From assembly GCA_026692665.1 (NCBI GenBank), contig JAPLOF010000054.1, forward strand, positions 62,001 through 126,000: DNA of 64,000 bases. The letters are read 5' to 3'. Position numbers and translations under genes: made by a program. The stretch is from Planctomycetota bacterium (GTDB taxonomy: Bacteria; Planctomycetota; UBA1135; GCA-002686595). The notes beneath the pieces were generated by a model. It was not told where the DNA came from. It did not search any database and saw only the letters and a list, made by a program, of their open reading frames with translations. This document shows positions 34,779-47,195 of the stretch, in pieces; positions within the stretch are counted from its first letter, which is position 1; every line of letters begins with the position of its first letter.

Positions 34779-36530
34779 GTGGCGCGCCGCTTCCTCACCC
34801 GACTCCTGCGCGCGCGCCTGTGGGTCCTGCGCCTGCGTCTGTGGGTCTCCGAGCGCCTGCGGCCGGGCGAGGCCGAGGTCACGCTCTTCTGGGCGGCCCT
34901 GATCGGCGCGCTCGGCGGGCTCGCCTCGCCCCTGTTCCGCGCCGGCATCCACGGGGTCAAGTACCTGTTCACCGGCGGCACAGGCAGCCTGGCCGAGGTC
35001 GCTGCGTCGCTGGGCCCGTGGCAGCGCGTGATGGTCCCGACGGCCGGGGGCCTGCTCGCGGGGCTCGTCCTGCACTTCGGCGTGCACTTCGCGCGCGGCA
35101 AGAAGAGCCGGGACTACATGGAGGCGGTCACCCTGGGCGACGGCGTGATCCGGTCGCGGCCGACGCTGGTGCGCGTCGTCTCGTCGCTCTTCTCGATCGG
35201 CTCGGGCGGCTCGATCGGGCGCGAGGGGCCGCAGGTCCAGCTGGCGGCCCTGATCGCCAGCACGGTGGGGCGCTGGGCGGAGATGCCGCGGCCGCGCCTG
35301 AGGCTGCTCGTCGCCTGCGGCGCCGCGGCCGGCATCGCGTCGGCCTACAACGCGCCCATCGGCGGAGCGCTCTTCGTGGGCGAGATCGTCCTGGGCTCGA
35401 TCGCGATGCAGACGTTCGGGCCGCTGATCCTGTCCTCGGTCCTGGCGACGGTCGTGGCGCGCATCTTCCTGGGCGGCGAGCCGCTGTTCGAGGTGCCGCG
35501 CTTCCACCTGGTGACCTACTGGGAGCTCGCGCCGTACCTGGGTCTCGGCCTCGTCGCCGGCGCGTTCGCTCCGTGGTTCCTGCGGCTGCTCGAGTCGGCT
35601 TCCTCCTTCTTCGCGTCTTGGCCGGTCCCGGTGTTCGTGCGCATGACCGCGGGCGGCCTCGTCGTCGGCCTGCTCTCCCTGAAAGTGCCGGACGTGTGGG
35701 GCAACGGCGACAGCGCGGTCAGCGCGATCCTCTCGACGAACCTCGTCTGGACGGCGCTCCTGACCCTGCTGGCCTTCAAGCTGCTCGCGACCGCGGCGAC
35801 GGTCGGCTCGGGCGCGGTCGGCGGCGTTTTCACGCCCACCCTGCTCGTCGGCGGGATCATGGGCGGGCTGTTCGGGATCCCCGTGCACGAGGCCTTCCCG
35901 CTCGTCACGGCGGAGCCCAATGCCTACGCCCTGGTCGGCATGGGCGCGATGCTGGCCGCGACGACGCTCGCCCCGCTGACGGCGATCGTGATCCTGTTCG
36001 AGATGACGCTCGACTACGACATCGTGCTGCCGCTCATGCTGGCCTGCGTGACGGCGTACACCGCGGCCCGGGCGTTCGGCGGACGGTCGATCTACGCCGG
36101 GGCACTCCCCAGCCTGCCGCCGTCGTCGATCACCCCCATCGACACCATCCTCGTGCGCGACCTCATGCGCGCCGATCCGCCGCGCATCGAGGAAAACGCG
36201 CGCTTCCAGACGATCGTCGAGACCTTCGTCACGCACCGACACCACAACCTGTACGTCGTGGGCCGCGACGGGCGCTTCCGAGGCGTGATCCCGCTGCACG
36301 AGATCAAGCCGTTCCTGAACGACCCCGAGCTCGGGAAGCTCGCGATCGCGCAGGACGTCCTGCGCGAGGAATTCCCGAGCGTTCGGCCCGACTCCACGCT
36401 GCGCGAGACCCTCCAGCGCTTCGAGGGACACACCGGCGAACGGCTGCCGGTCGTGGACGAACACCACGTGCTCGTCGGCAGCATCTCGAAGAGCGACCTG
36501 CTCCTCACGCTGGCGGGGAACAGGCCGTGA
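34779..36530 (+). CDS. ClC-family chloride channel/antiporter with CBS domains
   Basis: 583 residues from GTG 34779 (an in-frame GTG at 34701 would add 26 residues but sits upstream of the promoter). About ten membrane segments, residues 45-440. Signature motifs: [20 protein letters not shown] with the gating glutamate E149, [33 protein letters not shown] and the final [10 protein letters not shown]. The classic GSGIP loop is replaced around [11 protein letters not shown]. Two C-terminal CBS domains ([30 protein letters not shown]) probably sense nucleotides. Moves Cl- or similar anions, perhaps in exchange for H+. Divergent from the BMC operon. Confidence 0.93.
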   Translation: MARRFLTRLLRARLWVLRLRLWVSERLRPGEAEVTLFWAALIGALGGLASPLFRAGIHGVKYLFTGGTGSLAEVAASLGPWQRVMVPTAGGLLAGLVLHFGVHFARGKKSRDYMEAVTLGDGVIRSRPTLVRVVSSLFSIGSGGSIGREGPQVQLAALIASTVGRWAEMPRPRLRLLVACGAAAGIASAYNAPIGGALFVGEIVLGSIAMQTFGPLILSSVLATVVARIFLGGEPLFEVPRFHLVTYWELAPYLGLGLVAGAFAPWFLRLLESASSFFASWPVPVFVRMTAGGLVVGLLSLKVPDVWGNGDSAVSAILSTNLVWTALLTLLAFKLLATAATVGSGAVGGVFTPTLLVGGIMGGLFGIPVHEAFPLVTAEPNAYALVGMGAMLAATTLAPLTAIVILFEMTLDYDIVLPLMLACVTAYTAARAFGGRSIYAGALPSLPPSSITPIDTILVRDLMRADPPRIEENARFQTIVETFVTHRHHNLYVVGRDGRFRGVIPLHEIKPFLNDPELGKLAIAQDVLREEFPSVRPDSTLRETLQRFEGHTGERLPVVDEHHVLVGSISKSDLLLTLAGNRP

Positions 36531-36593
36531 GCCTCCTCGACTTCGAGATGGAAGGTCACGTACCGCACGCGTTGCGGACCGGCGGTTGACGAC

Positions 36594-38378
36594 ATGGCGG
36601 AACTGGGCCTCGACAACGTCACCGTGACCTTCGGTGGTTCGCCGCTCCTGGAGCGCATCAGCCTCCAGATCGAGCGCGGCGAGCGCGTCGGCCTGCTGGG
36701 ACGCAACGGCAGCGGGAAGTCCACGCTCCTGCGCGTGCTGGCGGGCGAACTCGCACCCGACCAGGGCCTCGTGGTGAAGCGGCAGGGCTTGCGGATCGCG
36801 GGACTGTCTCAACAGGTGCCCAAGTCGATGCCCGGCACGGTCAGCGAGTCGATCCACGCGGCGCTGCGAGCCGCCGGGGTCGAGGAGGGCTGGCAGTCCG
36901 AGGCGCGCTGCGACCAGGTGATCGCGCAGCTCGCGCTCGATCCAGGAGCGCGGGTCGAAACGCTCTCGGCCGGCGCGAAGCGGCGCGTGCTGCTGGCGCA
37001 GGCGTTGGCCATCGACCCCGACGTCCTGCTGCTCGACGAGCCCACGAACCACCTCGACATCGACACGATCAGGAACCTGGAGGAGCACCTCGTGCGCCGC
37101 GGCGGCGCGCTCGTGCTCGTGACCCACGACCGCGCGTTCCTGCAGGCCGTGGCGACGCGCATCCTGGACCTCGATCGTGCGCGGCTGCGTGCGTTCGACT
37201 GCCGCTACGACCAGTATCTCGAGCGCAAGGAGGCCGTCCTCGCCGCCGAGCGGCACGAGGCGGCGGAGTTCGACAAGAAGCTCGCGCAGGAGGAGGTCTG
37301 GATCCGCCGCGGCATCGAGGCGCGCCGCACCCGCAACATGGGCCGCGTGCGCGCCTTGAAGGCGATGCGCCAGGACCGGCTGGCGCGCCGCGAGGAGGTC
37401 GGTCGCGCGAAGGCGACCGTCCAGGAGGGTTCGCGTTCGGGACAGATCGTCCTGCGCGCAACCGACCTGAAGCAGTCGTTCGGCGGGCGCGAGCTCCTCG
37501 GCGGGCTCTCGCTGGAGGTCCAGCGCGGGGACCGGATCGGGATCGTCGGTCCGAACGGCTGCGGGAAGACGACGCTGCTCAAGATCCTGCTCGGAGAGCT
37601 GGCGCCCGAAGGCGGCACGATCCGCCACGGCACGAACCTCGAGGTCGCGCGCTTCGATCAGCTGCACGCGACCCTCGACCACTCGAAGACGATCCAGGAG
37701 AACTTGTCGGGCGACGGGGACACCGTGATGGTCGGCGGCGTGGCGCGGAACGTCATCGGCTACATGAAGGACTTCCTCTTCCGTCCCGAGCAGGTGCGCG
37801 AGCCCGTGTCGCGGCTCTCCGGCGGAGAACGCAATCGCGTGCAGTTGGCCAAGATCCTGGCGCGGCCGTGCAACCTGCTCGTGCTCGACGAACCGACGAA
37901 CGATCTCGACCTGGAGACGCTCGAGCTGCTCGAGGACCTCCTGCTCGAGTACCAGGGAACTCTGCTGCTCGTGAGCCACGACCGCGCGTTCCTGGACGAG
38001 GTCGTCACGTCCATCGTCGTCTTCGACGATGGACGCGTCACCGAGAGCGTCGGGGGTTGGTCGGACTGGATGGCCCGCCGCGCCGAGGGGGAACCGTCCA
38101 AGGCACAGGCGAAGTCGCGCGCCAAGCCGGCAGCGGAAGCCGCCCCGAAGCCGCGCAAGCTGACCTACGCGGAGAAGATCGAGCTGGACAAGCTGCCCCT
38201 GCGCATCGAGACGCTGGAGCGCGAGAAGTCCGGGATCGAAGCCGCGATGTCGGACCCGGCCTTCTATCGCGGCCCGGCGGCCGACATCACCGCGAAGACG
38301 GCGCGGCTCGCGGAGCTCGGCCGCGAAATCGACGCGGCGTACGCGCGCTGGGAGGCGCTGACCGCTCTGCCGACCTGA
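36594..38378 (+). CDS. ABC-F ATPase (Uup-like)
   Basis: 594 residues, two ABC domains without membrane segments; ABC-F proteins act on the ribosome, in translation and antibiotic resistance. First Walker A GRNGSGKST, signature LSAGAKRR (normally LSGGxxxR), LLLDEPTNHLDID; inter-domain linker helices at about 205-285; second Walker A GPNGCGKTT, signature LSGGERNR, LVLDEPTNDLDLE. The C-terminal 70 residues (RKLTYAEKIELDKLPLRIET) are the coiled coil typical of the Uup branch, which links to DNA or ribosome recovery. Ends four bases before the TonB receptor gene, tail to tail. Confidence 0.94.
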   Translation: MAELGLDNVTVTFGGSPLLERISLQIERGERVGLLGRNGSGKSTLLRVLAGELAPDQGLVVKRQGLRIAGLSQQVPKSMPGTVSESIHAALRAAGVEEGWQSEARCDQVIAQLALDPGARVETLSAGAKRRVLLAQALAIDPDVLLLDEPTNHLDIDTIRNLEEHLVRRGGALVLVTHDRAFLQAVATRILDLDRARLRAFDCRYDQYLERKEAVLAAERHEAAEFDKKLAQEEVWIRRGIEARRTRNMGRVRALKAMRQDRLARREEVGRAKATVQEGSRSGQIVLRATDLKQSFGGRELLGGLSLEVQRGDRIGIVGPNGCGKTTLLKILLGELAPEGGTIRHGTNLEVARFDQLHATLDHSKTIQENLSGDGDTVMVGGVARNVIGYMKDFLFRPEQVREPVSRLSGGERNRVQLAKILARPCNLLVLDEPTNDLDLETLELLEDLLLEYQGTLLLVSHDRAFLDEVVTSIVVFDDGRVTESVGGWSDWMARRAEGEPSKAQAKSRAKPAAEAAPKPRKLTYAEKIELDKLPLRIETLEREKSGIEAAMSDPAFYRGPAADITAKTARLAELGREIDAAYARWEALTALPT

Positions 38379-38382
38379 CGCC

Positions 38383-40326
38383 TCAGAAGCTGGTGCGCAG
38401 CGAGATGTAGAGGACGCGCTCGACCTCCACCGAACCCGCTTCCGGGTGCTCGGGATCGGTGGCGTTCTGCACGCCGATCGAGAATTGCGTGCCTTCGAAC
38501 GGCGTCCAGCCCAGCCGCGCGTCCACGCGCACGTACGAGTCGACGTCGAAGTAGGACAGGTGGTCCACGTAGTAGATCGCGCCGTCGAGCTCCCACTTGT
38601 CGCCCAGGTCGTAGTAGCTGCGCAGGCTGGCGTGATTCTCGGGGATCAGTCCGTCGCGCGCGTCGATCGCGTCGACCAGGAGGCTCGAGGAAGAGGCCTC
38701 GAAGTCCATCATGAAGTACGTGTAGGTGCCGCGCATGCGCCAGCGGTCCGTCAGGTCGAAGTCGACGGCGGCCTCGAACCCGCGCGCCATCGCCCGGCCC
38801 TCGTTGCCGTAGGTCAGGGTCTGACCCGGCGGCTCCTCGAAGGTCTGCAGGTTGTCGTAGTCGTTGTAGAAGGCCGTGAGGTCGACGGAGACGCGCTCGG
38901 AGACCTTCGTACGCGCGCCCACCTCGTAGGCCAGCAGCGTCTCGGCGTCGTAGTCCGAGTTGCCGACGAAGAACGGGACGTCACCCGGGTCGAAGCGCTG
39001 GACGATGTCGCGTTCCTCGATCGAGGGCGTGCGCACCGCGCGAGCCACGGACGCCCACACCGACGTCTCCTTGGCGGCGCGCCAGAGCCAGCGCACGTTG
39101 GGCTGGACTTGGAGGTCGTCGACGTCGTTCTCCTCCACCTGCAGGCCGAGGACGAGCTTCGAGTCGAGGCTCTCGAACTCGAACTCGCCCTGGCCGAACG
39201 CCCGCACGCTCCAGATGCGCTGGAATTCCGGATCGAAATCGATGTAGCCGTTGTCGCTGCCCAGGTCGGCCTGGACGACGCGGCCGCCGAGCCCGAGGGT
39301 CAGGCTGTCGCCCGTCCCCAGCGCCTGACGCCGCGTCCACTCGAGGTCGAGGGTCTGCACGTCCTGTTCGAAGTCGCTGGTGAATTGGTCCGGCAACTTC
39401 TGGTGGTCGAGCCAGAGCGAGGCCTGCAGCCTTTGCAGGTCGTCGCCGGAGCCCGTCTCGTACAGACCGGACAAGAAGCCGCCGACCTTGGGCTGATCAT
39501 CGTCCCCGTCGCTGCTTACGCCGAACTCGCCGGCGTAGAAGGTGCCGAGCACGCGCGCGCGGCTCGTGCCGTCGATGTCCCAGTCCGACCGCCAGCCGAC
39601 GCTGTTCATCGTCCAGTCGCCGTCGCGGTCGCCGCGGATGCCGGCCTGGTACGTGGAGGACATCCAGGCTCGGAACCAGGAGCTCTCGCCCAGCTTCCCG
39701 CCGTAGTGCAGGTCGCCCGAGGCCATGTCCGTCCTCACGGTGGCGTCGAGTTGCGTGCCCTGGGTGTCGCGCGCGTGCTTCGTGATCACGTTCACGACGC
39801 CGTTCATCGCGTTCGTGCCCCACAGGGTTCCCGCCGGCCCGCGGATGATCTCGATGCGATCGATGTCCGCGATGGGGATGTCGAGCAGCGGCCACCAGAT
39901 CCCGGCCATGACCGGGCTGTAGAGGCTGACTCCGTCCACCATCAGCAGGAGCTGATTCATGAACGACTGGTTCAGCTCGGAAAGTCCGCCGGTGAACCCG
40001 CGCGACGCGACGTCCCACCCCTGCGTGCGCCACCGGGCCACGTGGAACCCGGGGACCATCCGCAGCGCCTCCTGGACGCTGGTCACGCCCTGGCGACGGA
40101 GCTCGTCACCCGTGAGGACGTAGACGGCGGCCGGCACGTCGAGCAGCTTCTCTCCGTGGCGCGAAGCGACGGAGACTTCGATCTCCATCAGGTCCTCGAG
40201 CGAGAGCTCGGCCAGGTCCGGACCCTGGGCGGGATCCGGGCTGGCGGGCGCCTGGGCGACCGCCAGCGAACCCTGGACACAGAGCGCGAGCGCGGCAAAC
40301 GGGGGGAACAGCCGTGTGGGGACCAT
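38383..40326 (-). CDS. TonB-dependent outer-membrane receptor
   Basis: 647 residues. Start ATG 40326 (MVPTRLFPPFAALALCVQGS) gives a signal peptide; the frame stays open to 40362. LAELSLEDLMEIEVSVASRH leads into the plug domain (VPAAVYVLTGDELRRQGVTS, MVPGFHVARW, IDRIEIIRGPAGTLWGTNAM, GVVNVITK), then about 22 barrel strands. It ends VLYISLRTSF with the terminal Phe of outer-membrane proteins. It probably imports or senses a ligand; no metal or vitamin B12 motif tells which. The divergent YfiR and hybrid kinase genes are its likely partners in a signalling module. Confidence 0.93.
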   Translation of the reverse strand: MVPTRLFPPFAALALCVQGSLAVAQAPASPDPAQGPDLAELSLEDLMEIEVSVASRHGEKLLDVPAAVYVLTGDELRRQGVTSVQEALRMVPGFHVARWRTQGWDVASRGFTGGLSELNQSFMNQLLLMVDGVSLYSPVMAGIWWPLLDIPIADIDRIEIIRGPAGTLWGTNAMNGVVNVITKHARDTQGTQLDATVRTDMASGDLHYGGKLGESSWFRAWMSSTYQAGIRGDRDGDWTMNSVGWRSDWDIDGTSRARVLGTFYAGEFGVSSDGDDDQPKVGGFLSGLYETGSGDDLQRLQASLWLDHQKLPDQFTSDFEQDVQTLDLEWTRRQALGTGDSLTLGLGGRVVQADLGSDNGYIDFDPEFQRIWSVRAFGQGEFEFESLDSKLVLGLQVEENDVDDLQVQPNVRWLWRAAKETSVWASVARAVRTPSIEERDIVQRFDPGDVPFFVGNSDYDAETLLAYEVGARTKVSERVSVDLTAFYNDYDNLQTFEEPPGQTLTYGNEGRAMARGFEAAVDFDLTDRWRMRGTYTYFMMDFEASSSSLLVDAIDARDGLIPENHASLRSYYDLGDKWELDGAIYYVDHLSYFDVDSYVRVDARLGWTPFEGTQFSIGVQNATDPEHPEAGSVEVERVLYISLRTSF

Positions 40327-40648
40327 CGGACCTCGGGGTAGATCGAACCGGCAGGCGCCCACTCTGAAACCACGGGCAGGACTTTCCGGGGTTGTGTCCC
40401 AGAACGGGAACCGGGACCCGGCCCTCCGTGAAAGGAACCGGTCCCGGGATCAGATTTCCCCACTGCACGTCCGATCTCAGAAGTCCTCGGTCCTGTCACC
40501 GAGTGCCCTCCCGCATGCCCCCTTGTCGCCGATGCGCGCCGCGTGTTCCCCATGCGCGGAGAGCGATCCATTCCAGCGCGTCGCCTCGCAGCGAGGACGT
40601 GAGAGTGGTGGCGTGCGCAGCGATGCGCGGCTCTCGGAGGTCCGCGTG
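40327..40648. promoter_or_regulatory. 322-bp divergent control region of receptor and YfiR/kinase genes
   Basis: No gene seen. It holds two inverted repeats: CCGGGACC (40411-40418) with GGTCCCGG (40440-40447), each arm next to a GGAACCGG-like copy, and CTCGGT-CCTGTC-ACCGAG (40486-40503). These could be operator or terminator structures. I looked for a cobalamin riboswitch before the receptor and did not find its conserved boxes. Confidence 0.4.
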
Positions 40649-41268
40649 ATGGGAGCACGAGAGCGGCGGATGACGCGCGGGACGTGGTCCGCGGGCCTCG
40701 TGTTCGCACTCACGGCGGTGATCGCCGCCGGGTTGGAGTCCCGTGCGCACGCAGCCTTCGACACGCGCGTGTCGAGTTCCTCCGACTCGCGCGACGCGGA
40801 TTCGGTCAAGGCGGCCTTCGTCTACAACTTCGCCGCGCGCCACGTGAAGTGGCCTGACACCGGCGGAACCGACAAGACCGCGCCCTTCGTCATCGGGGTC
40901 CTGGGTTCGGATCCGATCGCGTCTTCACTCGTCGAGACCTGCCGCAATCGCAAGTCCGGCGACAGGCCGATCGAGGTGCGCGTGCTGGAGGATGTCTCCA
41001 GCGCGGCGAGCTGCCAGATCCTCGTCGTCCCGGCGAATAGGGAGTCGGCGATGCCTGCGATCGTCGAGACCTGCAGGGGCCGGGCGATCCTGATCGTCGC
41101 CTCCTCGGAGGATGCCGTTCGAAAGGGCGCGCACATCGGGTTCTTCCTCGAGAAGTCCAAGGTCCGATTCGCGGCCGACCCCCAGGCCGCCCGCAAGTCC
41201 GGACTGGAAGTGAGCTCCGAGCTCCTGAAGCTGGCCCGCGTCGTGGACAAGAGCGCCGGAGGCCCGCC

Positions 41269-41272
<4 letters not shown>
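40649..41272 (+). CDS. YfiR-family (DUF4154) periplasmic protein
   Basis: 207 residues from ATG 40649, with CTCGGAGG 9 bp upstream. Signal peptide to about residue 37 ([18 protein letters not shown]). The domain is DUF4154: [87 protein letters not shown] and LLKLARVV. YfiR proteins in the periplasm bind and restrain a partner membrane enzyme. Its GTGA overlap with the hybrid kinase gene suggests that kinase is the partner. Confidence 0.92.
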
Positions 41273-43722
<2,450 letters not shown>

Positions 43723-43734
43723 CCGCGTCTCGGT

Positions 43735-44955
43735 TCAGCGGGCGCGGAACGCGCTGGCCGGGAAGCGCGCGCCCGTCTCGGGGTGCTTCACCGTGCGCTT
43801 CAACACGAGGTCGAAGAGCAACGGGTTCACGCTCCAGATCTCGTCCAGCTGGCGCGCCTCCTCGGCCGTGAGGTATCCGGCGTCCCGCAGACTTCCCGTC
43901 TGGAACAGCACGTCGATCGCCGGGAGCGGATAGTCGCTGCCGTTCACGAGCCGCTCGTGCAGGTCCGTGCGGGCGAGCATCGTCGCGAGCGGCCGGCCCG
44001 AGCGGCCGACCTGCGTCAGCGCCGAGATCTCGCCGAACACCCGGCCCACGTAGCGCGGGTCGTCCATCAGGCGCAGGAACAGGTCGAAGTTGTCGACGTG
44101 CTTCCGCTCCGGGTCGTCGAGGTCGAGCCCCTGACCGCGGGACGCGCAGTGTCCCACGTAGACGCGGACACCGGCGTCGAGTGCGCGCCGCAGCCGGAGC
44201 GGATTCCCGTACTCCTGCGTGGCCTCGGATTCGATCGCCTGCTCCTCGCCGGCATGCGAGAGGAGCGCGACGCCGAGACGCGCCATGGCGGCGTACAGCG
44301 GATCGCAGCGCGGATCCGCGGGATCCATCCCCATCGCGTTCGGCAGCCACTTCAGGATGCGCGTGCCGGCCGCCGCGCAGCGCTCGAGTTCCTGGACGGC
44401 GTCGGGCCGGTAGGGATGGATCGAGGCGACGGCGAAGCACACATCCGCGTTCTGGCGCGCCAGGCGTTCGACGTACTCGTTGGGCACGTAGTACTCGGTC
44501 TCCGCCTCGTGAAGCGAGCCGTCCGGTGCGTAGTGCGCGTCGAACGCGAACAGCGCGTAGCGCGAGACGCCCACCGCCCGCGCGAGGCGCAGGAAACGCG
44601 CCGAACTCTCGGACTCGGCGCGCGCGACGTCCGCGATCCCGAATGCCCGCTCGTAGGCCAGGAACTGGACGTGCTGCCGCGGATGCAGCCACGAGAGGAA
44701 CCTGGCGTTCACGCGCGCACCGCTCCCGCCCTCGCCCGTCCCCACCACGTGGACGTGGTGGTCGACGGCCGGATCCGCGCGGAAGTCGGACAGGGCCGAC
44801 TCGACCAGCGTCCGTGCTCCCGGCGAAAGCGGCGCGAGATCCTCGGGCGTGTCCGACGGACTCCCGACCGCCACCCGGAACGCCAGGACCGCGGCGGATC
44901 CGAGGAGGAGCAGGGTCCCGATCAGGGCCAGGGACCAGCGAAAACGGCGGCTCAT
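43735..44955 (-). CDS. membrane-anchored amidohydrolase-family (COG2159-like) protein
   Basis: 406 residues from ATG 44955, N-terminal anchor segment (WSLALIGTLLLLGSAAVLAF). TIM-barrel metal hydrolase motifs: AVDHHVHVVG (HxH), ILKWLPNAMGM with a Lys at the usual bridging position, LLSHAGEEQ, YVGHCASRG and NGSDYPLPAID. This is the layout of the amidohydrolase-2 group, which hydrolyses or decarboxylates small organics; the substrate is not evident. Placed outside the membrane by the anchor, unlike most relatives. TAGACT lies 8 bp upstream of the start. Convergent with the hybrid kinase gene, 12 bp apart. Confidence 0.87.
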   Translation of the reverse strand: MSRRFRWSLALIGTLLLLGSAAVLAFRVAVGSPSDTPEDLAPLSPGARTLVESALSDFRADPAVDHHVHVVGTGEGGSGARVNARFLSWLHPRQHVQFLAYERAFGIADVARAESESSARFLRLARAVGVSRYALFAFDAHYAPDGSLHEAETEYYVPNEYVERLARQNADVCFAVASIHPYRPDAVQELERCAAAGTRILKWLPNAMGMDPADPRCDPLYAAMARLGVALLSHAGEEQAIESEATQEYGNPLRLRRALDAGVRVYVGHCASRGQGLDLDDPERKHVDNFDLFLRLMDDPRYVGRVFGEISALTQVGRSGRPLATMLARTDLHERLVNGSDYPLPAIDVLFQTGSLRDAGYLTAEEARQLDEIWSVNPLLFDLVLKRTVKHPETGARFPASAFRAR

Positions 44956-44963
44956 GGGACGGG

Positions 44964-44969
44964 AGTCTA
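44964..44969 (-). promoter_or_regulatory. candidate -10 box, near-leaderless
   Basis: TAGACT on the minus strand, 8 bp before the amidohydrolase ATG. Same hexamer as at the BMC operon. No convincing -35. Confidence 0.35.
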
Positions 44970-45134
44970 GGCTGCCTGCCCGTGCCGCCCGCGCACCGCT
45001 CGAGCCCTTGGGTTCCGGGTCCGGGCGCGTCTTGCACCGGCGGGCCGGCCACCCGATCCTGACCGCTGGGTCGAGAGATCCTCGGACGCCGTCGGCGCCG
45101 CGCGCTCGCACCCCCCCTCATCCCGGAGACCCCC

Positions 45135-45725
45135 ATGAAGACTCTGATCCTGGCCGCACTCGCGGCCGCCCCCCTGTTCGCCAGCTGCTCCTCGACGAAG
45201 AACAGCGCACCCGCCATGACGCCCGAGCAGCAGCAGGCCGCCTGGACGGCCTACATGACGCCCGGCGCGAACCACAAGCTGCTCGAGCCGATGGTCGGCG
45301 TCTTCCACACCGTCGTGAAGAGCCGCATATCGGCCGACGCGCCCTGGACCGAGAGCACGGGCACCTGCGAGAACCGCTGGATCCTCGACGGCCGGTTCCT
45401 GGAGACGAAGTTCCACGGGAACATGATGGGCCAGCCCTTCGAGGGTCGCGGCCTGACCGGCTACGACAACTCGTCGCAGGATTTCGTCGGCTCCTGGACC
45501 GACAACATGAGCACGGGCCTCGCTCCGATCAGCCACGGGAAGGCGGACGCGACCGGCAAGGTGCTCACCCTCCTGCGCGAGATGAAGGACCCGATCACCG
45601 GCCAGTGGACGAAGATGCGCGACGTGACCAGGATCCAGGGCCCGAACGCGCACCAGATGGAGAGCTACTGTCAGCAGGGCGAGGCGCCCGAGTTCCTGAT
45701 GATGACCCTCCAGTTCAGCCGCTGA
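45135..45725 (+). CDS. DUF1579 lipoprotein
   Basis: 196 residues; lipobox LFASC (Cys 17). The mature part is DUF1579: HKLLEPMVGVFHTVV, TCENRWILDGRFLETKFHG, PFEGRGLTGYDNSSQDFVGS, TLLREMKDPITGQWTKMRDV, a lipocalin-like beta-barrel of unknown ligand. It stands alone between the divergent amidohydrolase gene and a strong hairpin. Confidence 0.9.
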   Translation: MKTLILAALAAAPLFASCSSTKNSAPAMTPEQQQAAWTAYMTPGANHKLLEPMVGVFHTVVKSRISADAPWTESTGTCENRWILDGRFLETKFHGNMMGQPFEGRGLTGYDNSSQDFVGSWTDNMSTGLAPISHGKADATGKVLTLLREMKDPITGQWTKMRDVTRIQGPNAHQMESYCQQGEAPEFLMMTLQFSR

Positions 45726-45731
45726 TCGAGA

Positions 45732-45757
45732 GCGCCGCGCGGAATCACGCGCGGCGC
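45732..45757 (+). terminator. GC-rich hairpin after DUF1579 gene
   Basis: GCGCCGCGCG-GAATCA-CGCGCGGCGC: a perfect ten-pair stem, six-base loop, seven bases past the stop codon. No T tract. Confidence 0.6.
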
Positions 45758-45872
45758 CGGAAGGTCGAGGGGGTCGCACTCGCGGTCTGGATTGCCCCGG
45801 ATTTCGCCGGGCATCCGGACCCGGTCGCCCCCCAGTCCATTCGCCTCGCCGCCGCCCCACCCACACGACGAC

Positions 45873-47195
45873 TTGGAACCGCAGAAACTCTCGAGCCTCG
45901 ACGCGACGCTCCTCGTCGTCGGCGGCATCGTCGGTGTCGGGATCTTCTACAACCCCTCGCGGATCGCGGCCGCGGTGCCGGATCCGGGGTGGTACCTCGC
46001 GCTGTGGGTCTTCGGCGCGATCGTCGCGGTGCACGCGGCGCTCGTCTTCGCCGAGCTCGGCGCGGCGTTCCCGAAGGCCGGCGGCTGGTACGTCTTCCTG
46101 CGCGAGGCGTTCGGCCCCTTCCCGGCCTTCCTGTTCGCCTTCGTCGTGCTGGGCGTCGTCGCCACGGGCGCCAGCGCCGTCATGATGCAGATCTGCGTCC
46201 AGAACCTCGCCGGGCTCGTGCCGGGGGTCGGCCCGCCGGACACCGTCTCCGGCCGTGTCGCGGGCGCCGGGATCCTCGTCGCCGTGACGGCGCTCGCCCT
46301 GCTCGGCGTGAAGGCCGGCGCCCTCCTCCAGAATGCCTGCACGCTGGTGAAGCTCGCCGCGATCGCGGCACTCGCCGCCGGCGCCTGGCTCGTGTTCCGC
46401 CCGGGGGAGGTCGTCCTGGCCCCTCCGCCGCCGATCCCGGAGGGCGGGCTCGCGGCCGGCGCGATTCGGGCGCTGCTGCCCATCTTCTTCGCGTACGGGG
46501 GCTGGCAGATGGTGTGCTATGTCGCGCCGCAGGTGCGAGACCCCGCCCGCACCCTGCCGCGTGCCATCCTGATCGGCGTCGCGATCGTCACGGCCGCCTA
46601 CCTGGCGATCAACGTGGGCTACCTGCGCGTCGTCGGACTCGGCGGCCTGGCCGCCGACCCGTCGTTCGCCGGCGAGGTGGCGCGCCGGACGCTCGGGTCC
46701 ACGGGCGGCGAGATCCTGCGCGCCGCCATGGGCATTTCGGCTCTCGGCGTGTGCGTGGTCACGATCCTGACGAGCCCCTGGCTCTTCGTCGCGATGGCGA
46801 AGGAAGGCCTCTTCTTCGAGCGTTTCGGGCGTCTGCACCCCCGGACCGGCGCGCCCGTGGCGGCGCTCGTCGTCCAACTCGTCCTCGCGCTCGCCTACTG
46901 GATCTGGGGCGGCGCGGAGCTCCTGGTCGACTCGGTCGTGTTCGTCGAGTGGATCTTCCACGGGCTCGTCGCCGTCGCGCTGCTGCGGCTCCGCGCGCGC
47001 CCCGGCATCCTCTGGCCCTTCCGCTCGCGATTCGGTGCCTGGGCGGCCTGCGTCTACCTCGCGACGGCGTTCGCGGTCGTGGCGGGCAATCTGGCCCAGG
47101 CCAACCTGCGCGCCGTGGCGATCGGCGGATCGGTCCTGGCTCTGGGGGCACTCGCCTACCGTCCCTGGCGGGCACTGGTCGCGGCGGACCGCTGA
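45873..47195 (+). CDS. APC-family amino-acid permease
   Basis: About 440 residues with 12 membrane segments. TM1 contains VVGGIVGVGIFYNP, the GxxxGxGIF-type substrate loop of the APC superfamily; further segments are FAELGAAFPKAGGWYVFLRE (TM3 motif) and IFFAYGGWQMVCYVAPQV (TM6). The start is uncertain: TTG 45873 (used, 15 residues before TM1) or TTG 45792; no ATG fits. Importer or exchanger of an amino acid or polyamine; the link to the kamA genes downstream (a lysine donor or beta-lysine exit) is only suggested by proximity. Confidence 0.85.
   Translation: MEPQKLSSLDATLLVVGGIVGVGIFYNPSRIAAAVPDPGWYLALWVFGAIVAVHAALVFAELGAAFPKAGGWYVFLREAFGPFPAFLFAFVVLGVVATGASAVMMQICVQNLAGLVPGVGPPDTVSGRVAGAGILVAVTALALLGVKAGALLQNACTLVKLAAIAALAAGAWLVFRPGEVVLAPPPPIPEGGLAAGAIRALLPIFFAYGGWQMVCYVAPQVRDPARTLPRAILIGVAIVTAAYLAINVGYLRVVGLGGLAADPSFAGEVARRTLGSTGGEILRAAMGISALGVCVVTILTSPWLFVAMAKEGLFFERFGRLHPRTGAPVAALVVQLVLALAYWIWGGAELLVDSVVFVEWIFHGLVAVALLRLRARPGILWPFRSRFGAWAACVYLATAFAVVAGNLAQANLRAVAIGGSVLALGALAYRPWRALVAADR

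Noticed and set aside
38446..40341. 631-codon plus-strand frame over the TonB receptor
   Set aside because: The receptor on the minus strand has a full set of plug motifs and a terminal Phe; the plus frame has none.
40327..40520. Cobalamin riboswitch before the TonB receptor
   Set aside because: Neither the GCCACTG box nor the CCTGCC-type end was found in the expected order.
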